From assembly GCF_000027005.1 (NCBI RefSeq), contig NC_012965.1:2033001-2097000 (forward strand): DNA of 64,000 nt. The letters run 5' to 3'. Every line of letters begins with the position of its first letter. The stretch's first letter is position 1. Of the stretch, positions 45,801 through 56,988 are shown piece after piece. The position numbers and the translations under genes are program-made. Source of the stretch: Komagataella phaffii GS115. Lineage: Eukaryota > Ascomycota > Pichiomycetes > Pichiales > Pichiaceae. Under the pieces are notes generated by a model. That model worked only from the letters and a program-made list of their open reading frames with translations, did not search any database and had not been told where the DNA came from.

Positions 45801-48800
45801 GTATCAATCTCTCATCACTGCTACCCATTCCAGAACGGAAATGAGTTATGCCAACATCTGTTTGCTTTGACCATTTGAGATCAGAAGCAGGAATCAGAAT
45901 ATGAGATGCACTCAACATTCCGAGACCGCCTAATTCCTTAGGAGTGTAAAACACAGCAGGTGGAAACCTAGATGGCATCTTCGAATTGAGACCTAGTTTG
46001 ATTCTAGTTTGAATCTTGGTTTCGCATTTAACAAGTACATCGAGCAGTGAGTCAGTGGCGACAGTTGCCTCTCTATAGTAGGCAAATAAAGAGATCAAAG
46101 CCGTGTTCCATTTTGATGCTATCTTCGTAAATGTGGTTGATCCAGACGACATCAATATTTGGCGGATACGACTATTGAAGTTTGAAACTGCTTCCTCGGT
46201 CACTTGTAGATAGGCCCTGGCAGTTCTCTCCTTTGTCTCATTATCAATGAGATCCCATACGCCTTCCTGGGTATAAGTTTCAATGTTTGCTCTGCATTTT
46301 GGTAAAATTCTAACTTCAAATCCAGACATTGAGAACAATAGATTAGGATTGTCCACACTGTAAACTGAGCCAAAAGAGTCATCCCAACTTATTGAAGTCA
46401 AACAAGATGGCAACCGGCTACTGATTTCCCAAAAAACTGCTCTGCCCAAACTAACATCGTGCCTCATCAACCTCATACGGGAATCTCTGGGCCAGCAACG
46501 TCTATTTGGATAACCAATTGCCTGCTCAAAGTTAGGATCAGGGTTTTCAGACAAAAATTCATGTATGAGCTCGTTTGTTTCATCCCTTGAAAAGCGAAAA
46601 AATATATGGACCCTGTCAACATTACGAGAATACAGTTTAAGAGGAGAGCTATTCTGAATTTCTCTGCTTTCAAATTGAAGAAATTCATTTGGATGATCAG
46701 AAGGGCCCGCCAGTTCGGCAGCTCTCTGTCCACCCAAAATGAGGAGATCAACCAATAGACCATAGTACTGCAAAATGAAGCTGGAAAATTGTAGACCTCT
46801 AACTAAACCTTGCTGATTAACGTGATTCATGTCCTTAAATGTGATGTTAACGTTATTTTTTGACGTCATATAGTCAGCAATATTCGAATCAACAATTAGC
46901 CTAAGTAACCTGTTCACAAACGTAAAATCCATTTTCTCTGTGAGTTTATTCAAGGATGTCTCCAACATCACATTACATTCGCCTTCTTTAGTGAGCCACA
47001 CCTCATCGATATTGTTTATTCCCTGACACCACTTGTATACAAGAAGCGGAGGAACCTCAGAATCTGCTGGCTTAATCCAGTTAGGAAATAATCTTCTCCT
47101 ATCAGCTTCAAACCACATATACTGATCTAAATAAGCATCAGTAATCTTTTCCAGTGGGTCAACTTCATAAACTGGGACAAGATGAGTATAGTGGTCCATC
47201 ATATCTAGCTTAACTTCTTTGAACACTCGTTGTGTCAGCAAAAACTTCTTCACTCGAGCTAAACATTCATGAGGGTTATCATAAGCTTGTTCAATCAGAG
47301 CTAACTCTTCTCTTTGTGTAGAGTTGAGTCTACCTTGAGCTGAGTAAGACTCCTTTAAGTTCTCCAATGCCAAAACTAACAATTTGGTATCATGCTTATA
47401 GTTAATCGGGGGAAAAGGTATTGGAACAAACTTTCTAGACTCCAACCACTGAACCATGACGTTGAACATGGACACTGCTTCATCTGGGGAAACAAAGGGG
47501 CCACTCTTTTGAAACTTCTGCTGGCGTTCCTGTTCATTTTTCATCCAAAGTCTAGTCAGCCTACCAAGATTCTTTTTGGCTACAGCTTTGTCCACAGTTG
47601 CCCCACGTCGAATACGATCCCTATTAAAATGAGCTACTGATATCCAACCATCCGCCTTTGCTTTCACATAGCGCTGAATAATTCTTTCGATTGGCTCAGG
47701 TAAACCAGGAACTTTCCACGGGATATTAGCCTTCCAACACCTCCACGCCTCACTTAGATGTTGCAGTATTGTTTTGGACTTCTGTTGGCGGATTCCTTCA
47801 GGAATCATATCGAGGATATCATGCATGACAGATGCTCTGAGCTCTAAATCGTAGTATGAATCTACTCTTTGCTTGGTAATCGTTTTGGCAACACCTTTAG
47901 ATTGTCTTCCTTCGAACTGACGAGCCAATAAATTTCCCAGCCATCGTTCTAGAAGAGGGATGATCCCTCTCATGAAGAATAGCCAAACACGCCATGCAGG
48001 TTGCCAGAAGCCACATCCTGGTCCTTTTCCAATGATTTTATTGAATCGATAATAAACGACATGTTTCAAATCTTTGCATGCCCTTATCTGATGCATAACC
48101 TTGTATTTATAACGGTATATTCCAGTCAACTGACCAAGATGGTTTAAAATATAGTATATTCCATCCGCCAACTGAAAAGCGTCAACATTACCAATCCTGT
48201 ACTGTACATGAGCATCTACTATTAGTTTAGTAACTCTTAGTATCTCTCTCATCAAATGAAACGCATGTCCAAACCTTGACCTCTTCCTCTCCTTGGTACT
48301 CAAAGTTTTAGTCGGTTTCAAGTTGAAGTTGTAATCAAGATGAAGATACGTTAGCCCTTTTCTATGGATTAGAAGATTTAAAATGTTGAAGCCTTGGCGA
48401 ACAACCTGGAGACCCGCTTCCACCCAATCAATGGATGTCTGTTGAAAGTACTTGGTGCTTTTAAGCGATTTGAGTAAAGCTATGTTTCTTGTCTTATTGG
48501 ATTGGGTGGCTGAATGTAATTCGTTCTTGACGTTGTTTTTCAATAACTTCTGGTAAGAAATACGTACCTTTGCTGGGTAATCAGCTGGTGGGTGTTGCAG
48601 ATACCAGCTCTTAACAAGCGGAACATCTTGCGCCCTAACTGTCTTGCCGCTGCGACGATTATATGGATACGGAGCCCACCAAAGCTGAATTGCATCTTTG
48701 GTTTCTTCCTGTTCGATATTTTCATCATTGAGTAAAAATGAAAAGTCCTGGGGTAACACAAAATCTGGGGCTAAGTCTTCACCAGTTTCCAGATCGAATA

Positions 48801-50160
48801 CTTGCTTTTCAACTTCAACGCTCTCCAACAAGTTTGGAGAGATGGGTGAAAATAGCTCTGCAAAGTGGAAAGCGGGAAGATTTGGGTCATCAACTCTAGT
48901 ATAGCAGAACATGGGATAAGAGTGTGCAGAAACATGAACTGACCGTGTGTATGAATTGAACAAGAAAGGAAAAGCTACTCTGTACTCGGTTCTTATAGGT
49001 TGCCGAAAAATTATTCTATCAACAGAGTTGAACTCGCTGAAATCTTCATCCTCTAAGTTAACCAAGTCTTTGTACAAGGGTTCAAACTTAGGCCCTCCAG
49101 GAATGGCTATGTTTAAAGCCTTTGCCGTGAAAAAGGATTCTCTATCAAAAAGATAATAGTAGTTCGGATTTATTATTTCTGAAAGTAATGACGTTGACAG
49201 TCTGTAAAGATTGTGCATCTGAGAAAGGTTTAACCTCCAAGTTCTATAGGAGTCACCATTCATTATTGCTGGATCATCTGCAAGAGGTCTAGAGCTGTCA
49301 TAAAACCACTCAATGACGGCTTTGTCGTCGACTTCATCAAGATCTATTTGAATGCTGTCCAGTGGAGCGACACCCTGAATGTTTTCTCCCCAGTCTACGG
49401 GAGGTTCATCATCATCAAAGGGAGGAAATCTCATTCGTTTAAAATGTTTACGATCTCTTTTCTCTCGTCTCATCATTAGCCAAGTAGTGGCCCATTGTGA
49501 AGTGTAGATAGGCTCTACGACTCTTGGAATTTCGTTAACGAATGTGATAGCACCTGTTGTATGGTACAGAACTTTGACTTGTTTCGTTTCTTCCCAGGGT
49601 TGAGGCATGTTTTCTAGCAGCTTAAGAATCGCATGTGGCAAATATTTTAACGACCCCAGATAAGCCCTCTTATCCTTATCAAATCTCTTAGAGGAGAGGT
49701 CGCCATGGTCATTTATAATTTTCCTTAAATGTTCTGGAGGCATTTCAATTTTGGTAGGATGAACAAAGGCCTTTTTAGTGATCCCAGTAGTATTTGCATA
49801 TCTTAACTTTTGCAGTTGCAGCCACCTCCGTTTTCTCCCATCTAAAACTCTGTTCTTTGAACCGGAGTCTTTCACTGGAACAGTAGAAGAGTTAGCAATG
49901 GATGGTCGAGAAGGAGGAGGAGGAGGTGGAGGACGCATGGACCGCATGGACTCACTTCCTGAAAACGGCCTATTACTTGAAATCTTTGGGCCCAATGGAG
50001 GAGGTGGCGGGGGAGGCCTTGTTTGCAATGATCTTTGCCTTTTGTTGCCTGGGGGTGGAGGAGGAGGGGAAATGGATCTTTTGTCATTTGATTGAGCCTG
50101 TTTTTTTTCCGTATTTGATAAGACAGAATGAGAAGAAAACGGAAAAGTTGGATTACTCAT
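42877..50160 (-). CDS. PRP8: U5 snRNP splicing factor Prp8
   Basis: The protein is 2427 aa from the ATG at 50160; the open frame starts four codons earlier at TTG. The N-terminus has three proline runs (residues 32-37, 49-55 and 77-83), then the PRO8NT block ([18 protein letters not shown]). Then come the core ([35 protein letters not shown]), the reverse-transcriptase-like and endonuclease-like regions ([20 protein letters not shown]), the RNase H-like domain ([21 protein letters not shown]) and the C-terminal MPN/JAB domain ([25 protein letters not shown]). Prp8 holds the catalytic core of the spliceosome. There is no intein, although PRP8 inteins are common in fungi. Length is typical. Confidence 0.98.
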   Translation of the reverse strand: MSNPTFPFSSHSVLSNTEKKQAQSNDKRSISPPPPPPGNKRQRSLQTRPPPPPPPLGPKISSNRPFSGSESMRSMRPPPPPPPSRPSIANSSTVPVKDSGSKNRVLDGRKRRWLQLQKLRYANTTGITKKAFVHPTKIEMPPEHLRKIINDHGDLSSKRFDKDKRAYLGSLKYLPHAILKLLENMPQPWEETKQVKVLYHTTGAITFVNEIPRVVEPIYTSQWATTWLMMRREKRDRKHFKRMRFPPFDDDEPPVDWGENIQGVAPLDSIQIDLDEVDDKAVIEWFYDSSRPLADDPAIMNGDSYRTWRLNLSQMHNLYRLSTSLLSEIINPNYYYLFDRESFFTAKALNIAIPGGPKFEPLYKDLVNLEDEDFSEFNSVDRIIFRQPIRTEYRVAFPFLFNSYTRSVHVSAHSYPMFCYTRVDDPNLPAFHFAELFSPISPNLLESVEVEKQVFDLETGEDLAPDFVLPQDFSFLLNDENIEQEETKDAIQLWWAPYPYNRRSGKTVRAQDVPLVKSWYLQHPPADYPAKVRISYQKLLKNNVKNELHSATQSNKTRNIALLKSLKSTKYFQQTSIDWVEAGLQVVRQGFNILNLLIHRKGLTYLHLDYNFNLKPTKTLSTKERKRSRFGHAFHLMREILRVTKLIVDAHVQYRIGNVDAFQLADGIYYILNHLGQLTGIYRYKYKVMHQIRACKDLKHVVYYRFNKIIGKGPGCGFWQPAWRVWLFFMRGIIPLLERWLGNLLARQFEGRQSKGVAKTITKQRVDSYYDLELRASVMHDILDMIPEGIRQQKSKTILQHLSEAWRCWKANIPWKVPGLPEPIERIIQRYVKAKADGWISVAHFNRDRIRRGATVDKAVAKKNLGRLTRLWMKNEQERQQKFQKSGPFVSPDEAVSMFNVMVQWLESRKFVPIPFPPINYKHDTKLLVLALENLKESYSAQGRLNSTQREELALIEQAYDNPHECLARVKKFLLTQRVFKEVKLDMMDHYTHLVPVYEVDPLEKITDAYLDQYMWFEADRRRLFPNWIKPADSEVPPLLVYKWCQGINNIDEVWLTKEGECNVMLETSLNKLTEKMDFTFVNRLLRLIVDSNIADYMTSKNNVNITFKDMNHVNQQGLVRGLQFSSFILQYYGLLVDLLILGGQRAAELAGPSDHPNEFLQFESREIQNSSPLKLYSRNVDRVHIFFRFSRDETNELIHEFLSENPDPNFEQAIGYPNRRCWPRDSRMRLMRHDVSLGRAVFWEISSRLPSCLTSISWDDSFGSVYSVDNPNLLFSMSGFEVRILPKCRANIETYTQEGVWDLIDNETKERTARAYLQVTEEAVSNFNSRIRQILMSSGSTTFTKIASKWNTALISLFAYYREATVATDSLLDVLVKCETKIQTRIKLGLNSKMPSRFPPAVFYTPKELGGLGMLSASHILIPASDLKWSKQTDVGITHFRSGMGSSDERLIPTVFRYITTWENEFLDSQRVWAEYTIKRQEAIQQNRRLAFEDMEDSWDRGLPRISTLFQRDRHTLAYDKGHRIRREFKKYSLTRFNPFWWTSNHHDGKLWNLNAYRTDVIQALGGIETILEHTLFKGTGFDSWEGLFWEKASGFEDSLKFKKLTNAQRSGLSQIPNRRFTLWWSPTINRANVYVGFLVQLDLTGIFLHGKIPTLKISLIQIFRAHLWQKIHESLVVDVSQALDNESDILQIDTVTKEQIHPRKSYKMNSSCADITLASTYPWKMSKPSLLHDQRDNFDASSSSKYWIDVQLRYGDYDSHDISRYTRAKFLDYTSDNTSSYPAPTGLMVGIDLAYNMYDMYGTWFPGMKPLMQNAMKSIMKSNPALYVLRERIRKGLQLYQSQAQESLLNSNNYAELFDNEAQLFVDDSNVYRVNVHQTFEGNVTTKPINGALFILNPKTGQLFLKIIHTSVWAGQKRLNQLAKWKSAEEVAALIRSLPTEEQPKQLIITRKNMSDPLEVHMLDYPNISIRQTELKLPFDASMHVDKISDVVLKAREPQMVLFNIYDDWLKSISSFTAFSRLVLLLRALGIDKVKTKRILQPDSKVMVKDHHLWPTLTDTQWMEVETQLRDLILNDYSKKYNINVSSLTQVEIRDLILGQDVKAPSLKRQQIAEIEQNELKNVSSSQQFTAMKTTTRNVHGEEIVTVTTTNYEQQQFSSSSEWRSRAISAANIYLRTRNIYVLTDEVSESKITFVLPNNLLKKFALISDLRTKTAGFMFGKSPADNSQVKEIHCLVLVPQLGSNISVSMAKLPATCEYLEGLEPLGWIHTQSTDSDYLSAADVTEHARFSSEYSGWNLDSTVTLVAAFTPGSISLSAYSLTSEGLDWGLKNQDTVSINPQGYMPQFGEKSSVLLTDRIKGFFLVPSTNLWNFAFNGNAWTSSMEYTLKLDTPLPFYHELHRPIHFIEFTNIEEDYLDIKTDDVFS

Positions 50161-50332
50161 TCCTGTCAGCAATTATGAATGGTTTGAATTTTGAACGATT
50201 GGTCTTCTTACTTGAGTTCTGATTATCAGAGTTTATTTTTTTATACCAAGACCGCGATTTTCTGATTCCTCTCTAAGCGAAATAAGTTCACCGTTCCTCA
50301 GAAATGTATGATTTTCATGTTATTAACGTATA

Positions 50333-52097
50333 CTATCTATCCAGTTTCAATCTTGCCTCTCTCGCAAGAGCCCGTGCCTCTTCTATTATATTAGAGTTTC
50401 CATAGCTAATATCGCTTGCCAATTTGTAAGTAAAAGACCAATTACCTTGCTGTGATTCGTATCTCGCAAGCCAAAGTTTGGCTTTAGATGTGTCTTCAGT
50501 CACTTCTTGGTTGTACTCTTCTTCGAAGCAAAGTTTCATGTAATTGTAGGTTGTTTTGATATCGTTCAGCACTTCATAGAGGGTTCCTATTTTGTACAAT
50601 AATTGTGTGTCGACCACTGTGGAAATTTTGAGTGCCTTTTGGTAGCATTTAACTGATTCCTTTGTTTCACCCAGTTTTTCATAACAGTTCCCTATTGCCT
50701 GCCACATTCGTTTATCCAATGGCTTTAAAGAGCAGGCTCTCTGATAATAGTAAAGAGAGTAAAGGTGCATGTCTAGCACCTCATAAGCTTGACCAAGACC
50801 GTACCATGCCCTAAAGTCCTTGTTATTAGTATCTACTGCTCGTCGGTAACTCTCAATTGCAGCATGCGAGTTTTTTAATTCAACAAATTCATGACCCATC
50901 AATGTCCAGGCACTCAAGCAGTTCTTATTTAAAGTCAACGCCCTTTTATAGTACATTATCGCCTTCTCATGTTCAAATTTGAGAGAATAATAATTTGCAA
51001 CGATACAGCAAGTCTCGGGCCTAAATTTATCAATCTTGCTCGCAAATTGAGCTAAAAATGATAGCTTTGAGTCTTTTTCCATCACATACAAAATGTTGGA
51101 ATAAGTATCCAAGTCATCTAACCTTAGAGGGTCAGATAACAAGATTTGGTCAAATAAGATTTCAGCGTTGTTGTAATCTAGCATATTGTATGCGATAAGA
51201 GCCTTTTGTGCGTTCAAGTAACTAAAACACGGAAAGATAGCCGAAAGTGTGGCCAAATCACTGTTAATCTCTTCCGACGATTGAAAGAACACCTGATTCA
51301 CTGTAAGCCTGAAGAAAAGCAGCATGATTTTATACTCAAAAGCGTTCTGCAATGCTTTATGAAACTTGCTCAGATATACAGTGGCTTCTGAAAAGCTTGT
51401 GAAACTGGATAAAAGTTCTAACCAGCAACTCCAGTTGAATGGATTCAATACCAGAGACTTGAATAATACTTCTTGACCTTTTGTGGAGTTCTTATTCTCC
51501 AGTAGAACTATACCATACAGACACAACAAATGCGAGTTACTGTTCAAATTGGGATGCTCCAGGGTTTCTAATTCTTTTACTATCACAGGGATGTTCTTGT
51601 TGCAATAGAAGTTATTGTTGGAGTTATTTTGGCCAAGTATACCATCACTTTCTTCCTCCTTCCTTTTGTCTCCACTTATGTACATAGAATAAAGCTTTAT
51701 AAAGGTAGCTTTCCAACTATGGCAATCTTTCAAAACATGAGCGGCCCTATCGTATTCCTTGCAGTCGAAATAAGTCTTCGCTAGTTTTATCTTATTTGTC
51801 TCATGGTACGCAAGCAGCATCTCTTCTTCGTTGGAAGGGGAAGATGATTCCTTTCCAAGCTTTAATAAATGTGGCGCTTCCCTCACAACCATCAGTTGAT
51901 CTTCTGTCGAAGGTTGTTGCATGCTATTAACTGCTTCTAGAAGCCTATAGGGACAAAGTGTTAGAGTCCGCTTATACAAGAGCACTCAGCTGACCACATA
52001 CTTACCATTTTGAACCCTGATAGAAACTCAACTCTTCCAAAAGAATTGCATTTTGCCGAAGAATAGATGACAAATGAAAATATTGTTCGACATTCAT
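50333..52097 (-). CDS. CDC23: Anaphase-promoting complex TPR subunit Cdc23 (APC8), two exons
   Basis: Exon 1 (52006-52097, ATG at 52097) and exon 2 (50333-51944) give 567 aa. Splicing yields an N-terminus containing LEELSFYQGSKWLLEAVNS, which fits the Cdc23 N-terminal motif (LYQS-KWA); the unspliced frame starts at TTG without it. The middle and C-terminal parts are TPR repeats: YNNAEILFDQILLSDP, CCIVANYYSLKFEHEKAIMYYKRALTLN, AWTLMGHEFVELKNSHAAIESYRRAVDTN, AWYGLGQAYEVLDMHLYSLYYYQRACSLKP and MWQAIGNCYEKLGETKESVKCYQKALK. APC8 is a scaffold of the ubiquitin ligase that drives anaphase and mitotic exit. It is divergent from the acidic protein gene at 52434. Confidence 0.93.
51945..52005 (-). other. 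CDC23 intron (61 nt)
   Basis: Minus strand: donor GTAAGT after AAAATG, branch-like CTCTAAC, polypyrimidine CACTTTGTCCC and acceptor TATAG. Joining makes a TGG codon across the junction and restores the conserved N-terminus. Confidence 0.85.
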
Positions 52098-52433
52098 TGA
52101 ATCGGTGTAAATTATATTGCGATCAAAAGTAGTCCGTTTGTATTTTAAGAATGAAAGTGATCAAGCGCGCGCCGTGTCGACAATTGAAGACCCACCAAAG
52201 AAACTGTAATATAATTTACAAAAAGATTATCAATCTTCTACGAGCTACGTTTACTGATATTGAAGCTTATGATAAAAAAGATTTTTCGGACTCTGGTAGT
52301 AAACAATTGTCTGATAGTTATCTTAAATTTCGTTCGCTCTGAGTTACGATCTTTTCAAACATGATCGATCACAATCCAAGCCGCGATAGGATGATGTTGA
52401 AATTCTGTACTCTACCTAACCTTGTAGTACTAA
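52098..52433. other. Divergent intergenic region CDC23 / acidic protein gene, 336 nt
   Basis: Holds two promoters. A GC-rich spot AGCGCGCGCCG near 52165 stands out. A 63-codon frame at 52151-52342 has no recognisable feature. Confidence 0.4.
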
Positions 52434-53432
52434 ATGGACCAACAGTATAATCAGTATGCAGACTCTATTAATGCTTCTTTTGCATCCGTGAAAGGATTGC
52501 TGTCAAAACTAGAGGAACTTGCTTCAAGTAACGGGGCCGAGATTGCTGATGCTACGCTTGTGGAGATGAATAGCGCTCAAAGGGTCATCGTTTTGGAGAA
52601 CGTACAGTTGATACGAAAAAAAAATGAACTAAAGGGAGCCTACAACAAAATAGCAAACACATTGAGGGAAAAGATCAAAAACATAGATCAAATTAATAAC
52701 CAACACTTACTACATTTGAACTCTGCTGGGTATAACAACGATAAACTATACAGCCACCGAAATGAACAACTCGAGAAATTAGAGAATCTACCTTCGGTAA
52801 TTTTGAACGAGAAAAGGGATATGGAATGGCTAGACCAGCTCAACGTTTCCAGGCATGATTTGCTGGACCCAATGCAGACTGAGAAAGGAATTTTTACAAT
52901 CGAGGATGCTGATATCCAAAGATTGCAAGAATCGTTGTACAAAGAGAAATTAAACAGGTTTCGTTTGAAACTCATTGATGAAAAAATTCTGCTCCGCCAG
53001 AGGTCTACCGTTTCAAGCGTTGAGATCAAATGGGATGATAGGCTGAGCCACTTGAATTCATTTATTGCGAAAAATGTTAAAGAAGTTCTGAACGAGATAG
53101 ATGGTATTTCACGTGGCATGGATGATGACGACCTTGGATCTTCGGAAATTGACGAAGAGGAAGAGGAAGAGGAGGAGGAAGACGACGACGAAGAGGAAGA
53201 AGAAGATGAAGATGAAGAAGGAGAAGAAAAGGAACAGGAAAATGAACAACTCCAAATGGAAGAAGAAGTAGAGAGGAGAGGAGGAGGAGAAGAAGAAGAA
53301 GAAGAAGAAAACAAAAACGATCAGGATTTACATGAAGAGCCCGTAGATGGAGCAAAAAAGGACAACACGCAAAAGAAAAACCAAGCAGTAAACGAGTTGA
53401 TGACTTCCAAGAATAGTAGGTCTTTACGATAG
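52434..53432 (+). CDS. Uncharacterised coiled-coil protein with long acidic tract
   Basis: I do not recognise this 332-aa protein. Residues about 1-110 and 160-230 are predicted helical/coiled coil (LLSKLEELASSNGAEIADATLVEM, RKKNELKGAYNKIANTLREKIKNI). From about 239 to 300 the sequence is almost only Glu and Asp with some Gly and Arg, followed by a Lys/Gln/Asn-rich tail ending SKNSRSLR. The codons are GAA/GAG/GAC/GAT triplet runs (53150-53310), a likely site of repeat-length variation. The helical N-terminus before an acidic tail would suit a chromatin or kinetochore factor, but that is speculation. It is convergent with the TTI2-like gene. Confidence 0.65.
   Translation: MDQQYNQYADSINASFASVKGLLSKLEELASSNGAEIADATLVEMNSAQRVIVLENVQLIRKKNELKGAYNKIANTLREKIKNIDQINNQHLLHLNSAGYNNDKLYSHRNEQLEKLENLPSVILNEKRDMEWLDQLNVSRHDLLDPMQTEKGIFTIEDADIQRLQESLYKEKLNRFRLKLIDEKILLRQRSTVSSVEIKWDDRLSHLNSFIAKNVKEVLNEIDGISRGMDDDDLGSSEIDEEEEEEEEEDDDEEEEEDEDEEGEEKEQENEQLQMEEEVERRGGGEEEEEEENKNDQDLHEEPVDGAKKDNTQKKNQAVNELMTSKNSRSLR
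53150..53310 (+). repeat. GAR-type triplet tract encoding Glu/Asp
   Basis: An imperfect purine-only run of GAA, GAG, GAC and GAT codons spans about 160 nt inside the coiled-coil gene. The interruptions indicate an old rather than freshly expanded repeat. On the minus strand it produces long spurious serine- and leucine-rich frames. Confidence 0.8.
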
Positions 53433-53521
53433 AGTTCAAATTGTAAGAGAAGACATCAAATTATTTAGCATAATAAGAGTAACTTGACCGAAGTCAGTGA
53501 GATTGAATACACAAGAGCAAA

Positions 53522-54676
53522 CTATTTTAACATAAAAGGCCTTCCTCCACTTTTGGTTACAAGAAGTTCGATATCCTGATCCCAATCTACTTCAGAGGTT
53601 GAGCTGCGCAAAATCTGAAGAATTTCTGCGAGCTTTTTTTGAACCTGATAGTTTCCTGCTGCTTTTTGTTCAATGATTGAAACTATACTCAAAATGTCGT
53701 ACTTGTATTTCTTAATCCTAGGGCTGATCAAATGAAGAATTTGGAGCCACAAGCCCAAGGTTTGCAGTAATAGAGAGATGTCTAGTGTTATGTATGGGTC
53801 ATAGAGGATATTCAGAAACAAATTTTCGTGCAACGAAGAATAGTTTAAAATTATAGACACTTCCATCAAATCAACTAAAGGTATTAGTATTCTTGTCATG
53901 CAGTCCTTTAACAACCCCAAATTTCTCTCCTTTATTGCCATCATATATGGAATCAAATATCTAGCAACTAAATTGCTTCGTTGAGTTCTGTCTGAAATTT
54001 GTATCATTAAGTCGTAGGCAGCAATATTGATGGAGCTGTATTTTTCATCGAGGAAAAAAAGATAGGGTTTGATTGATTCTTTTATAGCACCAATGCGGCC
54101 GTTTTCTTTAGCTTTTCGGCCCATGGATAAATACTTGGAAAGCAATAAAACAGCTGTTCTCTTTAGTGTTAGGTCATTTGCATCTATTAGGTGAAGACAC
54201 GATGCTATTATTAACCGACCATTTGTACACGATTGTTCAGGATAACAGTCCAATAGTTTATTCAATATTTCCAGTATGGGCTTTTCCTCTTGTACAAGAA
54301 AACTCTGAAATTGATCTAGTTGATAAGTTGATTGTCTATTAAAAATAATCTTGGACTTCTGGTTCAAGTCATCCAAAAGTGCGACTTTTAAAGATAAGTG
54401 ACGCACCAGCAAGTTAGCAATTTGTGGCCTAGTGCATTTCAAAGCAACAAGGGAATTTAGAGAATTTATCTCAATGATTCGGTCGACTTGCTCCTCTGAA
54501 ATTTGATGATTTTCATAAACGTAGTAGGCAAGGAGTCTATGGTAACAAGCCGGCTGATTATGATTCAAAAAAGTTAAAATCTGTGTCAATGATGGAATAT
54601 CCTCTAGGGAAGACTGGCAAATTCTTGGTTTCTCATCTATCCAATCAACATTAAACTGTGTTTCCCAAACTGACAT
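53522..54676 (-). CDS. TTI2: TTI2-like HEAT-repeat protein (TTT complex)
   Basis: The 384-aa all-helical protein has no signal peptide or membrane span. Its C-terminal part resembles the Tti2 family: SLLQTLGLWLQILHLISPRI corresponds to the family's 'LL.AL..LQ.V.....PRI' end. The preceding LIPYMMAIKERNLGLLKDCM, ILIPLVDLMEVSII and NLFLNILYDPYITLD segments fit the order seen there. A central segment (LIDANDLTLKRTAVLLLSKYL) fits the 'L.DD....+..G..LL..LL' repeat. Tti2 works with Tel2 and Tti1 as a chaperone adaptor for PIKK kinases (Tor, Mec1, Tel1, Tra1). The identification is from pattern alone and another HEAT protein is possible. Confidence 0.5.
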   Translation of the reverse strand: MSVWETQFNVDWIDEKPRICQSSLEDIPSLTQILTFLNHNQPACYHRLLAYYVYENHQISEEQVDRIIEINSLNSLVALKCTRPQIANLLVRHLSLKVALLDDLNQKSKIIFNRQSTYQLDQFQSFLVQEEKPILEILNKLLDCYPEQSCTNGRLIIASCLHLIDANDLTLKRTAVLLLSKYLSMGRKAKENGRIGAIKESIKPYLFFLDEKYSSINIAAYDLMIQISDRTQRSNLVARYLIPYMMAIKERNLGLLKDCMTRILIPLVDLMEVSIILNYSSLHENLFLNILYDPYITLDISLLLQTLGLWLQILHLISPRIKKYKYDILSIVSIIEQKAAGNYQVQKKLAEILQILRSSTSEVDWDQDIELLVTKSGGRPFMLK

Positions 54677-55221
54677 GACGGGAAAAGAGTCGTAAAAGAT
54701 GTAAATATTCCCACCAATTCGCTACCATTTCAAGTTAAGAAAGTGGGGAAAACTCGAAAGATTATGAAATCTAGTCAAGATAATATATAAAGCAAATATT
54801 TATGGGCCTTAGGTAAGAAAAAAAAGATATGATATTACTTCAAAATACAAGACAGTCAAGAACTCCTTTCAGAAAGATCTAGTTATCTCTAGTCATTTTG
54901 ATCTCCTTATGCTATACAAATTATTAGACGGACAAATGATCGTCCACATTCGATTTCCTTCTTGAAAATCTGCCATTCAATTGGGCAGTGAATGAAAGCT
55001 AGCTCCAAAACTTAGTATATCCTGATTCCTCTTTTCACCTTGGACTACTGATTTGAAAATTTATATTACATTCCGTTTCTTTCTAGAATTTATAGTCTGA
55101 TGACCTCTTTTAGTGAAATCTCATAATCCAAGACATTATTGTCGCGACGAACGCCAGTCCCCCAAATTCGTTTTAAGCTGTTCAGGTCGACAACAGTATC
55201 CAGCTTCTCTATCAAAAAAGA
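54677..55221. other. Divergent intergenic region TTI2-like / MPC2, 545 nt
   Basis: AT-rich promoter DNA with an A run near 54819-54826. A minus-strand 62-codon frame at 55090 is not protein-like. No RNA gene was seen. Confidence 0.4.
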
Positions 55222-55602
55222 ATGGCTTCTAAATTCACCAGATTTTTGCATTCCGAGACAGGCCCTAGGACAATCCACTTTTGGGCACCCGTACTGAAAT
55301 GGACTCTAGTGATCGCAGGAGCCAACGATCTTCAAAGACCCGTTGATTCTATTTCAGGAACTCAGCAGCTGGCGTTGATGGCTACAGGAATGATATGGAC
55401 CAGGTGGTCCCTTATCATCAAACCAAAAAATTACCTTCTAGCTTCAGTTAACTTTTTTCTTGGTACTGTTGCTGGATATCAGGTTTTCAGGTTGGTTTCT
55501 TATAGAATAGGAAAAGGAGACACAGCTTTGCAGACAGCAAATTATATCTTGAAAGGCGAAGACAAGAAGAACAGTAGTGAACAAGTTGTTGAGTCAAACT
55601 AG
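55222..55602 (+). CDS. MPC2: Mitochondrial pyruvate carrier subunit (MPC2/MPC3 type)
   Basis: The 126-aa protein has the MPC family layout: an amphipathic N-terminus (MASKFTRFLHSETGPRTIHFWAP), then KWTLVIAGANDLQRPVDSISGTQQLALMATGMIWTRWSLIIKPKNYLLASVNFFLG, which contains three membrane spans and the conserved W(T/S)RWS and KPKNYLL. The tail is hydrophilic. It pairs with Mpc1 in the inner membrane to import pyruvate into the matrix. S. cerevisiae has two forms, MPC2 (fermentative) and MPC3 (respiratory), and which one this corresponds to cannot be decided. Confidence 0.92.
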   Translation: MASKFTRFLHSETGPRTIHFWAPVLKWTLVIAGANDLQRPVDSISGTQQLALMATGMIWTRWSLIIKPKNYLLASVNFFLGTVAGYQVFRLVSYRIGKGDTALQTANYILKGEDKKNSSEQVVESN

Positions 55603-55922
55603 ATTCTTAGTTGTCTGCTCTATGTATGGGTGTGATTGAACTCTCTACATTTAATATAATCGTTGTATGGAGAGATAATGCTTGGGGAAAGTAATCTCAA
55701 GAAAAAGCCGTCATTCAACTGAGATTGATGTCATTCAAAATGGTTCATCAAGTACCATTTCTGTGTATACATTATCTCGTAAGCTCTGCGTTTAGATGTC
55801 TAAATTTGCTTGAATTATAATCGTTAATTTAGTCGTGCATCTTGTGATAGGCATTTTGCATTTATTCGTGAAAAAGTTTGTACCGTAATCCATTCTTACT
55901 ATAGAGAGAGAAAGCTTGTAAA
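55603..55922. other. Intergenic region MPC2-TIM8, 320 nt
   Basis: The TIM8 promoter region. I see no recognisable site or RNA gene. Confidence 0.4.
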
Positions 55923-56198
55923 ATGTCGTCGCTTTCTGATGTGTCTTTGTCGCAAATTCAGTCTTTAGATGAATCTTCTAAAAAGGAAATAATGCAATTC
56001 GTCCAGCAAGAAACCTCCAAATCCAAAGTTCAAATGTCGATTCATCAGTTTACGGACCTGTGTTTCAAAAAATGCATTACCTCCATCAAAAGTAACCAGC
56101 TGTCGTCAGCAGAGGAAGATTGCATGGCCAACTGTTTAAACAGGTTTTTGGATACGAACATCAAAGTGGTTAGCCAGCTGCAGAATATGCAGAATTAA
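55923..56198 (+). CDS. TIM8: Small TIM chaperone Tim8
   Basis: The 91-aa intermembrane-space chaperone has twin Cx3C motifs (C47/C51 and C67/C71). The surrounding sequence KVQMSIHQFTDLCFKKC and the C-terminal CLNRFLDTNIKVVSQLQN distinguish Tim8 from Tim9, 10 and 13. With Tim13 it escorts hydrophobic precursors across the intermembrane space to the TIM22 translocase. It is convergent with HSH49, 23 nt between stop codons. Confidence 0.95.
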   Translation: MSSLSDVSLSQIQSLDESSKKEIMQFVQQETSKSKVQMSIHQFTDLCFKKCITSIKSNQLSSAEEDCMANCLNRFLDTNIKVVSQLQNMQN

Positions 56199-56221
56199 GT
56201 CAATTTAAATATGTCAATAAT

Positions 56222-56869
56222 TTACAGAATTTTCTTCGAAGTACCGGTTCTTATGTGATAGTAGTTTTCTTCAGCCTTTGATGCTAATAGCCGTTCACTC
56301 TTATCCCCATGGTAACCTTTGCCGTTAGATTTCTTTGCGTACTCCACTTTCACCTTCTTGTTCATAAGAAACTGCCCGTTTAACTTCTTTATCACCAGAT
56401 CGCACGTCTCAAAGTCTCTGAAGTTTAAAATTCCATATCCCATGGATTCTCCTGTGTGAATGTCTCTTTTTATCTCCGGTGGTTTCAGCAGTTGGTCATG
56501 TACACCATAATTTTTCATCAAGCCAACTAAATACTTTTCGTCAACCAGTCTGTCGAGGTTCCCCAAGAATAATTTTGTTCCGAGAACATTATCCTCAGTT
56601 ATTAGTTTGTTTTGCTTGTCAACGATACTTCTTTTTACTTTGATGGGTCTGTTGTAGATGTACAGACCATTCAACAACTTTTCGGCGTATTCGCAGCTGG
56701 TGGGGTTGTCAAGTTCCACAAAACAATATCCAAGATGCTTCCTCAATACACGATCTTTAGGTAATTTCAGTTTCCTAATAGGTGCTATTTGTACTAACAG
56801 CTCATATATGATCTTTTCATCTACTTCTGGGGCAAGATTTCCAACGTATAACGTAATATCGTTGTTCAT
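56222..56869 (-). CDS. HSH49: SF3b subunit Hsh49 (SF3B4)
   Basis: The 215-aa protein has two RRMs. RRM1 (about 6-82) has TLYVGNLAPEVDEKIIYELL and RNP1-like KHLGYCFVEL; RRM2 (about 98-180) has TKLFLGNLDRLVDEKYLVGL and RNP1-like SMGYGILNF. The linker and short basic tail match yeast Hsh49 in size; human SF3B4 has an added Pro-rich tail that is missing here. It is part of the U2 snRNP SF3b module that binds near the branch site. Confidence 0.93.
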   Translation of the reverse strand: MNNDITLYVGNLAPEVDEKIIYELLVQIAPIRKLKLPKDRVLRKHLGYCFVELDNPTSCEYAEKLLNGLYIYNRPIKVKRSIVDKQNKLITEDNVLGTKLFLGNLDRLVDEKYLVGLMKNYGVHDQLLKPPEIKRDIHTGESMGYGILNFRDFETCDLVIKKLNGQFLMNKKVKVEYAKKSNGKGYHGDKSERLLASKAEENYYHIRTGTSKKIL

Positions 56870-56988
56870 ATTTGATGCTACGATGCGTCTCCTTCCAGAG
56901 CTGATTGACTTCAGTTCGCGAAGTTATTATCAGGTAAGTTTATATCTTCGAGGTTCAGTTATGAATCTACAATATATTGGATCGAACT

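Noticed and set aside
42877..50160. PRP8 intein
   Set aside because: The protein is of normal length and runs unbroken through the conserved regions where fungal PRP8 inteins insert.
49778..50222. Gly-rich plus-strand frames opposite the PRP8 start
   Set aside because: They are the antisense of the proline runs in the PRP8 N-terminus.
52151..52342. 63-codon frame upstream of the acidic coiled-coil gene
   Set aside because: No recognisable motif, and it lies in the CDC23 divergent promoter.
52688..53439. Long Ser- and Leu-rich frames on the minus strand
   Set aside because: They are the complement of the GAR/GAY acidic tract of the plus-strand gene.
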